A DNA stretch of 32,418 bases from Betaproteobacteria bacterium (GTDB lineage Bacteria; Pseudomonadota; Gammaproteobacteria; Burkholderiales; SHXO01), in contig SHXO01000029.1 in the NCBI GenBank assembly GCA_009693245.1, forward strand, positions 1-32,418. Direction: 5' to 3'. The number at the start of each line of letters is the position of its first letter. Position 1 is the stretch's first letter. Made by a program: the position numbers and the translations under genes. The notes below the pieces were generated by a model, which worked only from the letters and a program-made list of their open reading frames with translations, ran no database searches and was not told where the DNA came from. Below are positions 31,943 to 32,418 of the stretch, one piece after another.

Positions 31943-32418
31943 ATGGCGTCCCCGTCCCTCCAACTCTCCGGCATCACCAAACGCTACCCCGGTGTGCTGG
32001 CGCTCGATCGCGTGGATTTAGAGTGCCGGCCGGGGGAGATCCACGCCGTCGTGGGAGAGAACGGCTCAGGCAAGAGCACTTTGCTAGGGATCGCCAGCGG
32101 CGCCATCGTGCCCGGGGAGGGCGAAATCACCATCATGGGTACGAAGCTGGCAACCGCCGACCCGTTGCTGGCACGGCGCCTAGGGTTGGCAGCCGTGTAC
32201 CAGGACGATTCGCTGGTGCGCGAACTGAGTGTCGCGGAAAATCTCTTGCTGGGCGCCGGTGAAAGCGCGGTAGCCTTGCCTGGCGCCAATGAATGGGCGG
32301 CGCGGCTGCTGGCGCCTTACGAGTTCGGCATTTCTCCGCGCACGCTGGTGGGTGATCTCGCTCCCGCCCTGCGGCAATTCCTGGAGATCGTCAAGGCCCT
32401 GGCGAACAACCCGAAGGT
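31943..32418 (+). CDS. Sugar ABC transporter ATP-binding protein (RbsA-like), 3' end beyond window
   Basis: The visible 158 residues are the N-terminal ATPase domain of a sugar/autoinducer-type importer ATPase, probably with a second domain beyond the window. Walker A GENGSGKST is at about 40-48 and the Q-loop is AAVYQDDSLVREL. The expected signature (LSxxxRQ) reads DLAPALRQFLEIVKAL here, so the serine and glycine are replaced. That is a degenerate signature in this domain. ATG 31943 has no strong Shine-Dalgarno. It follows the binding-protein gene by 95 bases, and permease genes are expected downstream. Confidence 0.85.
   Translation, partial: MASPSLQLSGITKRYPGVLALDRVDLECRPGEIHAVVGENGSGKSTLLGIASGAIVPGEGEITIMGTKLATADPLLARRLGLAAVYQDDSLVRELSVAENLLLGAGESAVALPGANEWAARLLAPYEFGISPRTLVGDLAPALRQFLEIVKALANNPK

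Noticed and set aside
1-32418. CRISPR arrays, tRNA or rRNA genes, transposase or phage genes
   Set aside because: No regularly spaced direct repeats, cloverleaf-like sequences or transposase motifs were seen by eye. A tRNAscan-SE and Infernal run would be decisive.

Overview
The window is about 32 kb of GC-rich chromosomal DNA from a Gram-negative bacterium, with short intergenic gaps and many GTG or TTG starts. Outer-membrane and periplasmic proteins (a beta-barrel, RND pumps, a LolA-like domain, YceI), a bacterial RIO kinase, a DUF3299 protein and several dispersed palindromic intergenic repeats point to a proteobacterium, most likely a betaproteobacterium. That placement is inferred from gene content and not from a marker gene. 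I saw no rRNA, tRNA, CRISPR array, transposase or phage gene.

Layout. 1-2085: an SDR oxidoreductase, then an HTH/PIN toxin-antitoxin-like pair. 2209-2543: remains of a small membrane protein with an apparent frameshift. 2544-6979: a mandelate racemase/muconate-lactonizing-type enzyme (minus), a 61-bp perfect palindrome, REP-like repeats, a crotonase with a MenB/BadI-like motif and a large acyl-CoA synthetase. 7069-9351: a RIO kinase, a cyclase-family gene split by an in-frame TAG, and a truncated cyclic-nucleotide-binding domain that looks like the front end of a lost thioredoxin-reductase-like gene. 9533-12771: an exported protein of unknown function, converging on an ABC ATPase / FtsX permease / DUF3299 operon. 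12892-17263: an RND pump and its periplasmic adaptor. 17343-17867: a small uncharacterised protein.

17874-23350 (minus) is a compact envelope-transport operon. A TetR regulator with a near-perfect palindrome upstream precedes an MMPL-type RND transporter that reads in frame, with no stop, into a LolA-like protein. That protein keeps its own Shine-Dalgarno sequence, GTG start and signal peptide. A predicted outer-membrane beta-barrel follows with a 4-base overlap. Inner membrane, periplasm and outer membrane are all represented, so the operon could move a lipid or other hydrophobic molecule across the envelope. This is the most unusual arrangement in the window.

23390-30399 (minus) is a run of genes read in one direction: YceI, CoxS-like 2Fe-2S subunit, CoxM-like FAD subunit, MoxR ATPase, CoxE-like VWA protein, CoxG-like protein, an SDR, a DMT transporter and an RraA-family protein. 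It resembles a molybdenum hydroxylase (CO-dehydrogenase-like) maturation cluster, but the catalytic CoxL-type large subunit is absent, and a YceI gene sits directly upstream of coxS. Divergent from it, 30660-32418 starts a sugar-type ABC importer: a periplasmic binding protein, then an ATPase cut by the window end.
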